DNA from: Methylococcales bacterium
GTDB taxonomy: Bacteria; Pseudomonadota; Gammaproteobacteria; Methylococcales; Methylomonadaceae
DNA: 40,406 bases
Assembly (NCBI GenBank): GCA_028715725.1
Contig: JAQURG010000029.1
Location: forward strand, 1 to 40,406
Reading direction: 5' to 3'
Positions 1 to 8,500 of the stretch are shown piece by piece. Below the pieces are notes generated by a model, which had not been told where the DNA came from, ran no database searches, and worked only from the letters and a program-made list of their open reading frames with translations. How positions within the stretch are numbered: position 1 is the stretch's first letter; each line of letters opens with the position of its first letter. A program made the translations under genes and the position numbers.

Positions 1-78
1 GTATTCGTCCTGATGATCATAGACCATCCGGACCCCACGTTCACGTATTTCTGGTGAATATTTATTTGTCGTTTTCAT
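1..78 (-). CDS. IS3-family transposase OrfA, N-terminal 26 codons (cut by window edge)
   Basis: The visible codons encode MKTTNKYSPEIRERGVRMVY followed by DHQDEY. This is the usual start of the IS3-family OrfA protein, whose helix-turn-helix domain binds the element ends. In intact elements OrfA is followed by OrfB, the DDE transposase, usually made by a -1 frameshift; that part lies outside the window. The start codon sits about 50 bp inside the terminal repeat, as expected. Whether the copy is intact cannot be judged. Confidence 0.75.
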   Translation of the reverse strand, partial: MKTTNKYSPEIRERGVRMVYDHQDEY

Positions 79-127
79 CACTCATCCTATCAAATAATGG
101 AGTCTCCGATAAAGCCGGGGCGGTTCA
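1..127 (-). mobile_element. Left end of an IS3-family insertion sequence (partial)
   Basis: The minus strand starting at 127 reads TGAACCGCCCCGGCTTTATC and continues with a GGAGACTCC motif, which resembles the terminal inverted repeats of many IS3-family elements. About 50 bp further in, the OrfA start codon appears at 78. The element continues beyond the left edge, so its length and other end are not visible. The junction at 127 coincides with the stop codon of a small lipoprotein-like ORF, so the element probably inserted into that gene. The family call rests on the terminus and the OrfA N-terminus together. Confidence 0.75.
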
Positions 128-229
128 CCGGGTCGGCCGCGCTGTATCAGAGCGCGGCGCATCCGCTCCTTTTTGGGTGCAGGCAGCAATGATTATTACG
201 AATGAAATTAAACAGGAGACAATTTTCAT
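125..229 (-). pseudogene. Small lipoprotein-like ORF truncated by the IS3 insertion
   Basis: From the ATG at 229 the ORF encodes about 34 residues: a short basic start (MKIVS), a hydrophobic stretch (CLISFVIII), then AAC followed by TQKGADAP. That resembles a lipoprotein signal peptide with a lipobox, as in entericidin-like small lipoproteins. The TGA stop is supplied by the first three bases of the IS3 terminus, so the original C-terminus is probably lost. A longer in-frame start at 310 exists but would put polar residues before the signal. No strong ribosome-binding site is visible. A perfect 8-bp inverted repeat (136-143 and 151-158) lies within it. The ORF may be fortuitous. Confidence 0.35.
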
Positions 230-408
230 AGAATGATTTCGGCGATTTATTTGCTCTTTTTTCGTAGTTTCATTGTAACAGCTCAACTCTGCCGGAATTG
301 GAAAATTCAATACTTTAACAGAACCCCTAAATTTATCGGTCCGGCCGGCTTCAGGCCGTCCGATTCATAAAAATCCGAAATCGACCTGAAAGATTAGAAA
401 CTCATGGT

Positions 409-651
409 TTAGAATACAAGCCAGAGCACGGCGAAAGGAACGATATTTAACAGAATAATTCCGATCTTGTAGACGGCCATGCCGGCGTAGTGTATGGCAT
501 CGAAGGTTTCAGCCGAGAGGCGAAACCATTGACTGTGGAGTCGATACATCCAGTCATGAGCCAGGCTGAACACGCCAAACCAGATCATGAGTATCGCGTA
601 GTTGAAGGCGAGGTTGTAAAGCAAAAGCTCCTTGATGGCATCGGGATTCAT
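409..651 (-). CDS. Small two-helix membrane protein, DUF6868 family
   Basis: An 80-residue protein with hydrophobic segments at about residues 15-32 and 58-80, separated by an amphipathic loop containing the LHSQWFRLS motif. The length, the loop pattern (arginine, histidine, FxLS) and the end (KIGIILLNIVP) fit the DUF6868 family of small inner-membrane proteins of unknown function. It starts 24 bp after the stop of the upstream cyclic-nucleotide-binding gene on the same strand, so the two probably form an operon. No catalytic residues are apparent. The family assignment is from memory. Confidence 0.7.
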   Translation of the reverse strand: MNPDAIKELLLYNLAFNYAILMIWFGVFSLAHDWMYRLHSQWFRLSAETFDAIHYAGMAVYKIGIILLNIVPFAVLWLVF

Positions 652-675
652 TGTGAAAGCTCTTATCTTTAAGAT

Positions 676-1149
676 TTAAGCAAACCCGTCCGGATTCCAT
701 TCATCCATCATTTTCTGGCGTGCCGCATTGAGGCCAGCGGACATTAATCCTGCAAATTTCTTTAACAGCTCATAGCCGAATTTGGGCTCCTGCTCGCATC
801 GCGCCAGTATGGCTTTGCCGTCAAACTGGAGCAATTCCGAGTCTTCTTCGGCCTTGGTTTGAAAGTTCCATTTATAAGGCGATATCAGCCAGGACCATCC
901 CAAGACCTGATCTTTGCCCAGAGTCTGGATATCAAGCGCGGGACCGAGTATCGCAGGTATTTGCATGGCGATGCGGCCATTGCGGACCACATAAAATTTA
1001 TCCGCGTGTTCGCCCTGCCGGAACAGGATTTGCTCCTTTTTAATCTCGTGCGTGCTTGAACACTCGCACAGAAACTGAAGAATATCATCACTTATCTCGA
1101 CGAAAAACTCGTGGGTCGACAGGTAGTCGGTAGTAGATTGATTGCTCAT
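676..1149 (-). CDS. Cyclic-nucleotide-binding domain protein without a DNA-binding domain
   Basis: A 157-residue protein made almost wholly of one cNMP-binding beta-barrel (about residues 15-135). Visible features are the QILFRQGEHADKFYVVRNG strand-turn region typical of the Crp/Fnr superfamily and a later GWSWLISPY segment where the phosphate-binding cassette normally lies. The C-terminal helix-turn-helix of Crp is missing, so it is probably a ligand-sensing regulator of another protein rather than a transcription factor. The canonical cassette Arg is not obvious, so the ligand is uncertain. An AGGAGG site 6 bases upstream supports the start. It is followed by the DUF6868 gene, probably in one operon. 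Confidence 0.8.
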   Translation of the reverse strand: MSNQSTTDYLSTHEFFVEISDDILQFLCECSSTHEIKKEQILFRQGEHADKFYVVRNGRIAMQIPAILGPALDIQTLGKDQVLGWSWLISPYKWNFQTKAEEDSELLQFDGKAILARCEQEPKFGYELLKKFAGLMSAGLNAARQKMMDEWNPDGFA

Positions 1150-1584
1150 TGTTTACCTCCTGAATGTTTGGACTGCCGGTGCTTTGTACCCCGGTTTCCA
1201 GGAATTAATTTTGAGTTGTGCAGAAAATCCTGTACTTGTTTCTGATTAGGTTTGCTGCCTACTGTCTGTAAAATTTAAGCACTGATGGGCTTGATGATGT
1301 AAACAAAAGCGCTTAGTCACTTAGGAGTGAAAATAAATAACTTGAACATTTACTTTCTTGTGGGAGCGGCTAAAGCCGCTCCCACGATAACTCATATTAT
1401 CCAATTTATTTAGTTACAGTTCCTTAATTCCTGGCAGTTATCAGATGAATGAACAGGCAGCTCTGTTGCTCTTGAGTTGGAAGCAAACTTCATAACCTCC
1501 CATTTTGAGGGAATCATAATGTCAGGTAAACCGAGTAGGGGCATCTCCTCGCGTGCAATTCAAGCGCTTGTTTACTGCGATTAA
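1150..1584. other. Intergenic region with a REP-like palindrome
   Basis: About 435 bp lie between the cNMP-binding protein start and a small predicted membrane ORF. The only clear structure is the palindrome at 1360-1385. A 21-codon plus-strand ORF at 1519-1584 has no recognisable similarity and was not called. The promoter of the 1149 gene should lie just to the right of that gene's ribosome-binding site, but no convincing -35/-10 pair was identified. Confidence 0.5.
1360..1385. repeat. REP-like palindrome
   Basis: A perfect 12-bp inverted repeat, GTGGGAGCGGCT and its complement, separated by two bases. The GTGGGAGCGGC head is typical of repetitive extragenic palindromes in Pseudomonas and other gammaproteobacteria, which are mobilised by RAYT (TnpA-REP) tyrosine transposases. 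It stands alone in an intergenic region and is the only copy noticed in the window. Confidence 0.65.
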
Positions 1585-1725
1585 TTAGCCTGGCTGTGAC
1601 TTATGATGATCATAAAATTGCTGAGCAAATGGTGTGCTTATCAGTAAAACTAAAAGCTGGAAAAAAGCAGCACTTGCTATCGCAAAAAGAGAGGCTAGTA
1701 GAATCATGGCTTTTATAATTTTCAT
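1585..1725 (-). CDS. Possible 46-residue single-pass membrane protein
   Basis: The ORF starts at an ATG at 1725, with AAGG six bases upstream, and ends in TAA at 1585. It encodes a basic start (MKIIKA), a long hydrophobic helix over about residues 7-35, and a polar tail with histidines (YDHHKSQPG). The charge distribution looks like a real small inner-membrane or secreted protein rather than a random ORF. I do not recognise a family. It stands alone between a REP element and a gene-free stretch, so expression is unproven. Confidence 0.4.
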   Translation of the reverse strand: MKIIKAMILLASLFAIASAAFFQLLVLLISTPFAQQFYDHHKSQPG

Positions 1726-2206
1726 AGTACCTTGTATTAAACAGTCATTACGTTAAAAACAAATAATCCTCCCGTTGAATAAGCAAAACAAGCGATTTTA
1801 TTCAAAATTAATAAGCGGTCTTTATAATTTTTGATTCACAGTCAGGTAACAAGAGAGCCGGTTGTTATTCCACAACAATTAATTTGGAATTGACCTTAAG
1901 TTCCAGAAAAGGACTTGTTTTTGTATTGGGCGTCCTTAAACCAAAAATTAATTGGCAAGCATTTATCTATTATTTTGCAAAAAAAACAACAAAATGATCA
2001 AGGGTTATCCCGGCAATAAATTAACTGTTAAATTTAAAATAATGTTAACAACAATCGCACTGACTGCCGAGAGTCAGGGGCATTTTGTTGCAAACACAAC
2101 TAGAGCAGAGCGCTAAATATGGCCATATCTTGTAGTGATATGTTGCCGCTTGTACCAGAGCCGGGCCCGCACATAGAAATCTGATTTGCACATGATCAAG
2201 GTTATG
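1726..2206. other. Gene-free AT-rich stretch
   Basis: About 480 bp, clearly richer in A+T than the flanking genes, with several A- and T-runs around 1970-2050. No ORF, tRNA, repeat array or strong hairpin was recognised. The promoter of the small ORF at 1725 would lie at its left side. The 3' end of the HD-domain gene enters from the right. Confidence 0.4.
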
Positions 2207-2806
2207 CTATCGATCTGCCGGCTCATTTGCGGCTTCCAACACAGTTTTATAGAGTGAGTTAACGGGGTTGGCAAAGAACTGCCGCAGCATGGGTTCGAAT
2301 TCGCTGATGGGCAAGGTTTCGGCATGGGCGTCAAACGCAGGGCTATCGTACAATTCACAAAATTCGGCTGTGCGCTCGAAGTGGACATGTTCACGGAATT
2401 GCTCACGCAAGTTGCGATCCATGCCGATATGGTGGAAAAAATAGTAGCCCTGGAAAATGTTATGGTGCTGGATCATCCAAAGGTTGGCTTCACTGACGAA
2501 AGGCTTGAGAATGGCGGCCGCAATATCGGGATGATTATATGTTCCCAGCGTATCGCCAATATCATGCAGCAATGCACAGACCACGTATTCATCATCCCGG
2601 CCATCACGCAACGCGCGGGTGGCTGTTTGCAATGAGTGTCTGTAACGGTCTACCGGAAAACCGCCAAAATCGCCTTCCAGAAGCTTCAAGTGGGCGATGA
2701 CGCGATCAGGAAGTCCTCTGGAAAACTGGCTAAACTCGCTAAGAATCAGTTGCCAATCTTCCTTTGCACTCTCCTGTAAAGACTTGAAATTCGTACGCAT
2801 TCTCAT
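2207..2806 (-). CDS. HD-domain metalloprotein, PhnZ/MIOX-like
   Basis: A 199-residue protein with an HD-domain metal-binding pattern: His57, the His81-Asp82 pair in ALLHDIGD, His92 in NHPD, and His114/His115 in MIQHHNIFQGYYF. A His-His pair at 125-126 and acidic residues near 170 could complete the site. The short length and the HHNIFQGYYFFHH segment recall the mixed-valent diiron oxygenases of the HD superfamily (PhnZ, myo-inositol oxygenase) more than cyclic-nucleotide phosphodiesterases. The substrate is unknown and no phosphonate genes are nearby. It lies about 140 bp downstream of the GGDEF-EAL gene on the same strand and may be transcribed with it. A plain phosphohydrolase remains possible. 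Confidence 0.7.
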   Translation of the reverse strand: MRMRTNFKSLQESAKEDWQLILSEFSQFSRGLPDRVIAHLKLLEGDFGGFPVDRYRHSLQTATRALRDGRDDEYVVCALLHDIGDTLGTYNHPDIAAAILKPFVSEANLWMIQHHNIFQGYYFFHHIGMDRNLREQFREHVHFERTAEFCELYDSPAFDAHAETLPISEFEPMLRQFFANPVNSLYKTVLEAANEPADR

Positions 2807-2928
2807 GATTTCGAGCTCCTCTATGGCTATAGGAAAACCTAAGCTAAAGTGTCAATTTATTAAATCATTTGCGGACAGGAGAGTGAAATGCCGGCATAAA
2901 TGAGCTTCGCTAGAGCTGTCCGAAATTT

Positions 2929-2946
2929 AGCCGGCTTAACCGGCTC
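2929..2946 (-). terminator. Possible hairpin terminator after the GGDEF-EAL gene
   Basis: On the minus strand the bases at and just after the stop codon form an inverted repeat, AGCCGG and CCGGCT around a short TTAAG loop, followed by TAAATTT. The stem is only 6 bp and the T-tract is weak, so termination may be partial, leaving read-through into the HD-domain gene. Confidence 0.3.
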
Positions 2947-5479
2947 ATTGCCTAGCGATAACGCCGCTTTTGAGGAATATTCCCATATCCGCTGCCGGAA
3001 CCGGCTTGCTATAAAGATCACCCTGGATATTGTAGCACTGCTGGGCGGATAAAAAGTGTAATTGCTCAACAGTTTCAACGCCTTCCGCAATAACGCTGAT
3101 TCCCATTTCGCGCGCCAGGCCGATAATGGCTCGGGTTATAGTCGCGTCTTCCTGGTCATAGGATATTTTGTGCACAAATGACTGGTCGATTTTCAGTTTA
3201 TCGATAGCAAACCGCTTGAGGTTGGATAGTGAAGAATAGCCGGCGCCAAAACCACCAATAGTCAATTTGATGCCTTTTGACTTTAATGCCCAAAACAGGG
3301 CAATGGCGACTACAGCTTCGTGCATGACAATATTTTCGGTTAGCTCCAGCTCCAGCCAGCATGCGTCCAGACCGCTATCCTCCAGAGCAGATGTGATTGT
3401 GCCCAGTAAATGTGACCGGCGGAGTTGAACAGCGGAAATATTCACGGCCACGACAACCTGCAAAAATCCTTGACGTTGCCACTGGGCATTTTGCCGGCAG
3501 GCTTCGTGCAATACCCAGGCGCCAATAGGAATAATCAAGCCGGTTTCTTCCGCCAGCGGTATAAATTTTGCCGGCGGCACCAGCCCCAATTCCGGATGCC
3601 GCCACCGCAACAAGGCTTCCATTCCGATTAGCCGGCCATTTTCACAATTCACCTGAGGCTGATAAAACAATTCAAATTGACCTTGCTCGAGCGCCCGGCG
3701 CAATTGGTTTTCCATTGAAAAATGCGCCAGTACTTCCGAGTTCATGCTGGAAGTAAAAAATTCGTAATTATCACCTCCGTTTTGCTTGGCGTTGTACATG
3801 GCGATATCGGCATTTTTCAGTAACGTATCAAAGTCTTTACCATCTTCAGGATACAAAGCAATGCCTATACTGGCCGATATGATCACATCGTGTCCCTCAA
3901 GTAAAAACGGCAAGCGCAGACTCTTGTTGATTTTTTCCGCCAAAGTAATAACATCCGCCACTTCATTGACAGTTGGCTGCACCACGATAAACTCATCACC
4001 TCCCAGACGCGCCAAGGTATCGGCTTCACGCATAAGCTCACGAAGCCGAGCTGCCGCCTGGGTTAGCAGGACATCGCCAATATTGTGCCCCATGGAATCA
4101 TTAACTTCTTTGAAGCGATCCAGATCCAGAAAAAATACCGCCAGGCCGTTACTTTGCCGTTGGGCGGTTTTAATCGCCTGCGTCAGACGGTCACGCAGCA
4201 AAATGCGGTTGGGCAATTGAGTCAAGGGATCATAGTGAGCGAGAAAAGCGATATATTCACTGGCGGCCTTGGACTCTGTGATATCAGAAAAAACACCGAT
4301 AAAGTTATCGATAAGGCCGGCTGCATTTTCAACCGTATTAATTGACAGCCATTCTGCATAAATTTCTCCATTTTTACGCCGGTTCCATATCTCGCCTTGC
4401 CAATGTCCGCGCTCCAGTACAGTTTGCCAAACTTGCTGGTAAAACTCAGCTTCATGACGCCCGGACTGTAGCAGACGGGGATTACATCCAAGCACTTCTT
4501 CAGTCGAATACCCTGTAATATGATTAAAAGCCGCGTTCACTGACACGATATTATTTTCTTGATCGGTGATCATAATTGCATCCTGAGTGTTATCGAACAC
4601 TTTTTGGGCGAGAGTTAATTGCTTCTCGGCATGGCGCTGTTCACTGATATCCCGCATTAATATCCAAATTTCAATGGGTTGGCCAATATCATTGCGCCTC
4701 AGGATAAACTGAGCCATAACCTGTAGCGAGTGTCCATCGGCGCACAAAATTCCCAGTTCCAGTTCACGGGTAAAACCGCGCACCATAAGCTCATCTGTCA
4801 GCAGGCTCTTGATCTGTGACTGGTATTCGGCCTTGATTAATTCACCCAATGTGCGTCGGCGTATACTTTGAGCATCCTGATACCCGGTGAACTTCAGGAA
4901 AGCCTGGTTGCAATCCAGAATCCGGCTATTTTCGTCGATTGCCGAGCTTATCAGTTTTTCTAAATTCAATCGGTTATGGTTAGTCGAACTGATAATAGCT
5001 ATGGGCACTTGGGAAAGCGTGAAAAGCACCTGATAGCGCTCCTTTATTTCGCACAGCGCTGTTTCAGCCCGGATAGCCCGCGCGCTCTTCAGCAATGCCG
5101 CTTCCAGAATTTCAGGATTCACCGGTTTGGTAATATATTTATCAACCCCCATATCAATGGCAGTACGAAGATAATACGTGTCTTCAAAGGCGGTGATAAT
5201 AATAATGGGGATATTGGCATTAGCCGCATGTATGATCTCACTCATCTTCAGGCCATCCATGACCGGCATCAGGATATCAGACAAGACAATATCCGGCTGG
5301 TGTAGCCGGAAGGCTTCCAAACCTGTTATACCGTTTGAGGCAAGATGAACTGACGAGCAACGCCGCTTGAGAAATTGAGCCAACTGGTCACGAATGCCAT
5401 CATCATCTTCAACATAAAGCACGGACAGAGTTCTCAGATATTCCAGATCATCCAGTGAGGTCGTATTGATGGCGTTCAT
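2945..5479 (-). CDS. Response regulator: receiver-PAS-PAS-GGDEF-degenerate EAL
   Basis: An 844-residue cytoplasmic c-di-GMP signalling protein. Residues 18-130 form a CheY-like receiver with acidic pocket Asp25/Asp26, phospho-acceptor Asp68 (IVLSDILMPVMDG) and Lys118. Two PAS domains follow (about 150-290 and 295-410). The GGDEF motif at 493-497 is intact, with an RxxD inhibitory site just before it (READ), so diguanylate cyclase activity is expected. The EAL motif at 621-623 and ELTEN are present, but the usual DDFGTGYSSL reads GGFGAGYSSL (Gly742, Gly743), which removes two metal-binding aspartates. The EAL domain is therefore probably catalytically dead and may only bind c-di-GMP or regulate. 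It starts 27 bp after the large sensor kinase, its likely phosphodonor. Confidence 0.93.
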   Translation of the reverse strand: MNAINTTSLDDLEYLRTLSVLYVEDDDGIRDQLAQFLKRRCSSVHLASNGITGLEAFRLHQPDIVLSDILMPVMDGLKMSEIIHAANANIPIIIITAFEDTYYLRTAIDMGVDKYITKPVNPEILEAALLKSARAIRAETALCEIKERYQVLFTLSQVPIAIISSTNHNRLNLEKLISSAIDENSRILDCNQAFLKFTGYQDAQSIRRRTLGELIKAEYQSQIKSLLTDELMVRGFTRELELGILCADGHSLQVMAQFILRRNDIGQPIEIWILMRDISEQRHAEKQLTLAQKVFDNTQDAIMITDQENNIVSVNAAFNHITGYSTEEVLGCNPRLLQSGRHEAEFYQQVWQTVLERGHWQGEIWNRRKNGEIYAEWLSINTVENAAGLIDNFIGVFSDITESKAASEYIAFLAHYDPLTQLPNRILLRDRLTQAIKTAQRQSNGLAVFFLDLDRFKEVNDSMGHNIGDVLLTQAAARLRELMREADTLARLGGDEFIVVQPTVNEVADVITLAEKINKSLRLPFLLEGHDVIISASIGIALYPEDGKDFDTLLKNADIAMYNAKQNGGDNYEFFTSSMNSEVLAHFSMENQLRRALEQGQFELFYQPQVNCENGRLIGMEALLRWRHPELGLVPPAKFIPLAEETGLIIPIGAWVLHEACRQNAQWQRQGFLQVVVAVNISAVQLRRSHLLGTITSALEDSGLDACWLELELTENIVMHEAVVAIALFWALKSKGIKLTIGGFGAGYSSLSNLKRFAIDKLKIDQSFVHKISYDQEDATITRAIIGLAREMGISVIAEGVETVEQLHFLSAQQCYNIQGDLYSKPVPAADMGIFLKSGVIARQ

Positions 5480-5506
5480 TATGGCCCTGTCTCCGTAATT
5501 GGCTGG

Positions 5507-8500
5507 CTACTGTGACATAACTTCATTGTTGCCGTTTATTGGAGTCACAATCGAAAATTCGCCGCCATCCTGATGATTTCGCACCTCAATATGTCCCCCC
5601 ATACTATTTTCAATAATCATTTTGGACATATAGAGTCCAATTCCTGTTCCGCCTTCTTTAGTGGAAAAATACGGTTCAAACAAACGTGGCATGATCTCTT
5701 CGTCAATGCCTCCGCCATTATCGGTGATGGCCAAACGCACCAGACCGTCTTCCTGCGTCAGCCGTATCATAATAAGCCCATCACTGATGCCTCGTGCAGA
5801 AATAGCATCCTTCGCATTGGTCAGCAGGTTGAGCAGCACTTGGGAATATTCATTCGGGAATCCATGCTGCTCTATATCTTTCTGAACATCCAGCATTATC
5901 CTGATGCCCTGTACCTTGAAGCTGGCGTCGACGAGTGATATGGCTTCATCGATAGCATGGTTGACGCTGAACCATTCATTCGTTTTATCAGGTTTGAAAA
6001 AATCGCGAAAGTCATTGATGGTATCCGACATTTTATCTATATATTGCCGCGCTTCCTGCTCCTGTCTGTGCAGATAGTCCGGCGTTAATTCGCCGAAGCG
6101 TTGCGCATCCTTAATGTTGCCGAGAACCAGCCCCAAGGCATTCAAAGGCTGCCGCCATTGATGTGCGATGTTATTAATCATCTCGCCCATCACCGCCAGG
6201 CGTGATTGTTTAATAAGCAGATGATCCTTCTCACGATTTTTCGCGACTTCAATACTCACGCGCTGCTCCAGTTCGGTGTTGAATCGGGCGATTTCTGCGA
6301 TAAGGCGTGCGTTTTCCATTGAAATGGCCGCTTGCAGGCTAAGTAGTTCAGTATCCCTAACTTTATCGGCGGTAAACACGCCCGGCGCCAATCGGTTTTC
6401 CAGGTACAGTAAGCCGACCAACTCGCCTTGCCGCAGCAACGGCAGGCACAACAGTGAGCGCACGCCCAGTGCGATAATTTCCGGTAAATTACGAAATTCA
6501 GGCGATTGCTGGGCGTCGGTCAGTACCACCATCTTGCGGGTGCGGCTGACGTAGTGGACGATGCCCTGGCACAGATTTTCAGAATCGCCAAGCGGATGGC
6601 GGCGGGTCTCCAGGTTTAATTGTTCCATCATATGGCCGACTGCACGCACTATCCAGACATTATTTTCCTGAATCATCAAATAGCCGTGTTGAGCGCCGCT
6701 GGATTGCATAACGACACGCATGACTTTTGTCAGCAGCTTCTCCTGGTCGATTTCCGCTGAGAGCGCCAGGGCAGATTTAACCAAATAGTCCATATTCAGG
6801 TTTGGCAGAGTCGATTCCTGCTGGAAGTCGAGGCTGGCGGGCAGACCCATATCTTCCGGGTCGTCAAATGCGGACGGATGCTGCTCCCTCATCCGGAGTT
6901 GTTTACCCTGGGCGCCGCAGCGCTGATACAATCGCATCGCTTCCCGCCAGTACATATCGATGCTTTGCCGACCGGCTGCCGCCAGCCATTCGCCGAGGCT
7001 TTCATTAGCAAAACCCTCCAGGAATGTATAGCTCTGCAATCTGGCCGCTTCGATGGCGTCCAGATAGCGGGCGACGGCCGTATCGAAATCCGCAAAGCAG
7101 CAAGCCCGTTCCGCATGGTATAAAGCCAGATAGGGCTTGAGCAGCGGCCCCAACGTAGCCCAGGTTTCCACCGGCTCTATCCAGAATTTGAGGTTATCGG
7201 CCAGGGTCTGGAGAGAATCGCCCGGTTGTTGCCGATACAGGCGTAGCGCATTCAGCGCTTGAAATACGTACCACTGGCGTTTGAGCACATTGTCGGTCAT
7301 TCCGGTCAAATAATGCTTGACTTCATCCAGATAACCGGCCGCTTCCTGATAACGGCCAAAGTAAAAACTGCACAGCGACAGGTGCACAAAGTAGCTGCCG
7401 GCCGAAGCCACATGATTTCGGCTTTGCCATAAGGCCAATTTATCCGTCATGGAAACTCGTGGGGAATCGACGCTTTTCATCGGCTCCACCCAGCCTGACA
7501 TCACAGCTTCCGCCAGCCCCACAGAAAATGACAGCTGGTTCCTGCTGGAGAACTCCAGACATTCCGCCGCAACATCGGCGATATCGCCGAAACTGGCGCC
7601 CTGCACCTGCAAATTCCACATCAAAGGGCCATAGCAGAGACCGGCGTTGTATAAATCGCCGCTGTTTTTGCCGAATTGAATCCCTTTGTAGCAATAGGTG
7701 ACAATCTCTGACGGATGGCTGCGAGAGTGCATATTGCACCAGACGATACCGTTGATGCCTCGGGTTGCTCCGAAGGTATCGGGATAGCGCGCGCACAGTT
7801 CGTGGGCCAGATCCTGGTAGCGAAAGGCCAGCTCGAACTGGTTTTGTTCGCCGAGATTCAGCCCCATGATGGAGAAGGAATAAATCACCGATTCAGCCAT
7901 GCCGCCCTGGAGACAAAGAAGGGTGGACTGAGCGGAAGACAGATAAAGCTGGGGCACCAGGCCCGACATGTACAAGTCGGGAATCAGCTCACTGTAAAAA
8001 GCCAGCTCGATTTTACTGCGACGATCCTGAGTAAAAGGCATATTCAGAATGATATGCCACACATCGCCATTCTTGTGAATTTCTTTCATCAGTGTCTGCA
8101 TTCTTTGTCCGGCTGACTCTTCATTATCAGGAATCGCCTTGTCGAAATAGGCCAGACCGCGATTGGCGACTTCGATGGCTTTGATAAAATTTCCAATGGA
8201 GGATAACGAGGTGGTTTGTTCCGCCAGGGCTTCGGCGCGATCCAGATTATCGGCGGCATTGCTGAGCAGCGTATCAAGCAGTTTTTCAGACACTTCGTAG
8301 CGGCCGCCCATTAATTCAGTTTTGGCCAGCCGCTGATGCAACCGGAACGTCAGCGTGTAATGATGGCTCCAGGCATCTTCCGACAGTAAGGCCAGGCTAT
8401 TGCGGTAATACTCGTTGGCGGCCTGGGTGGCTAAGGCGTCCAGGGCCTTATTGCCGACATGGAAATTAATGGTGGCCATCTCCAGCGCTTGCGGCGCATC

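Noticed and set aside
54-236. 60-codon plus-strand ORF
   Set aside because: It runs across the IS3 terminus and antisense to its transposase start, and its translation looks random.
1519-1584. 21-codon plus-strand ORF starting MSGKPSRG
   Set aside because: No ribosome-binding site and no recognisable similarity; too short to support.
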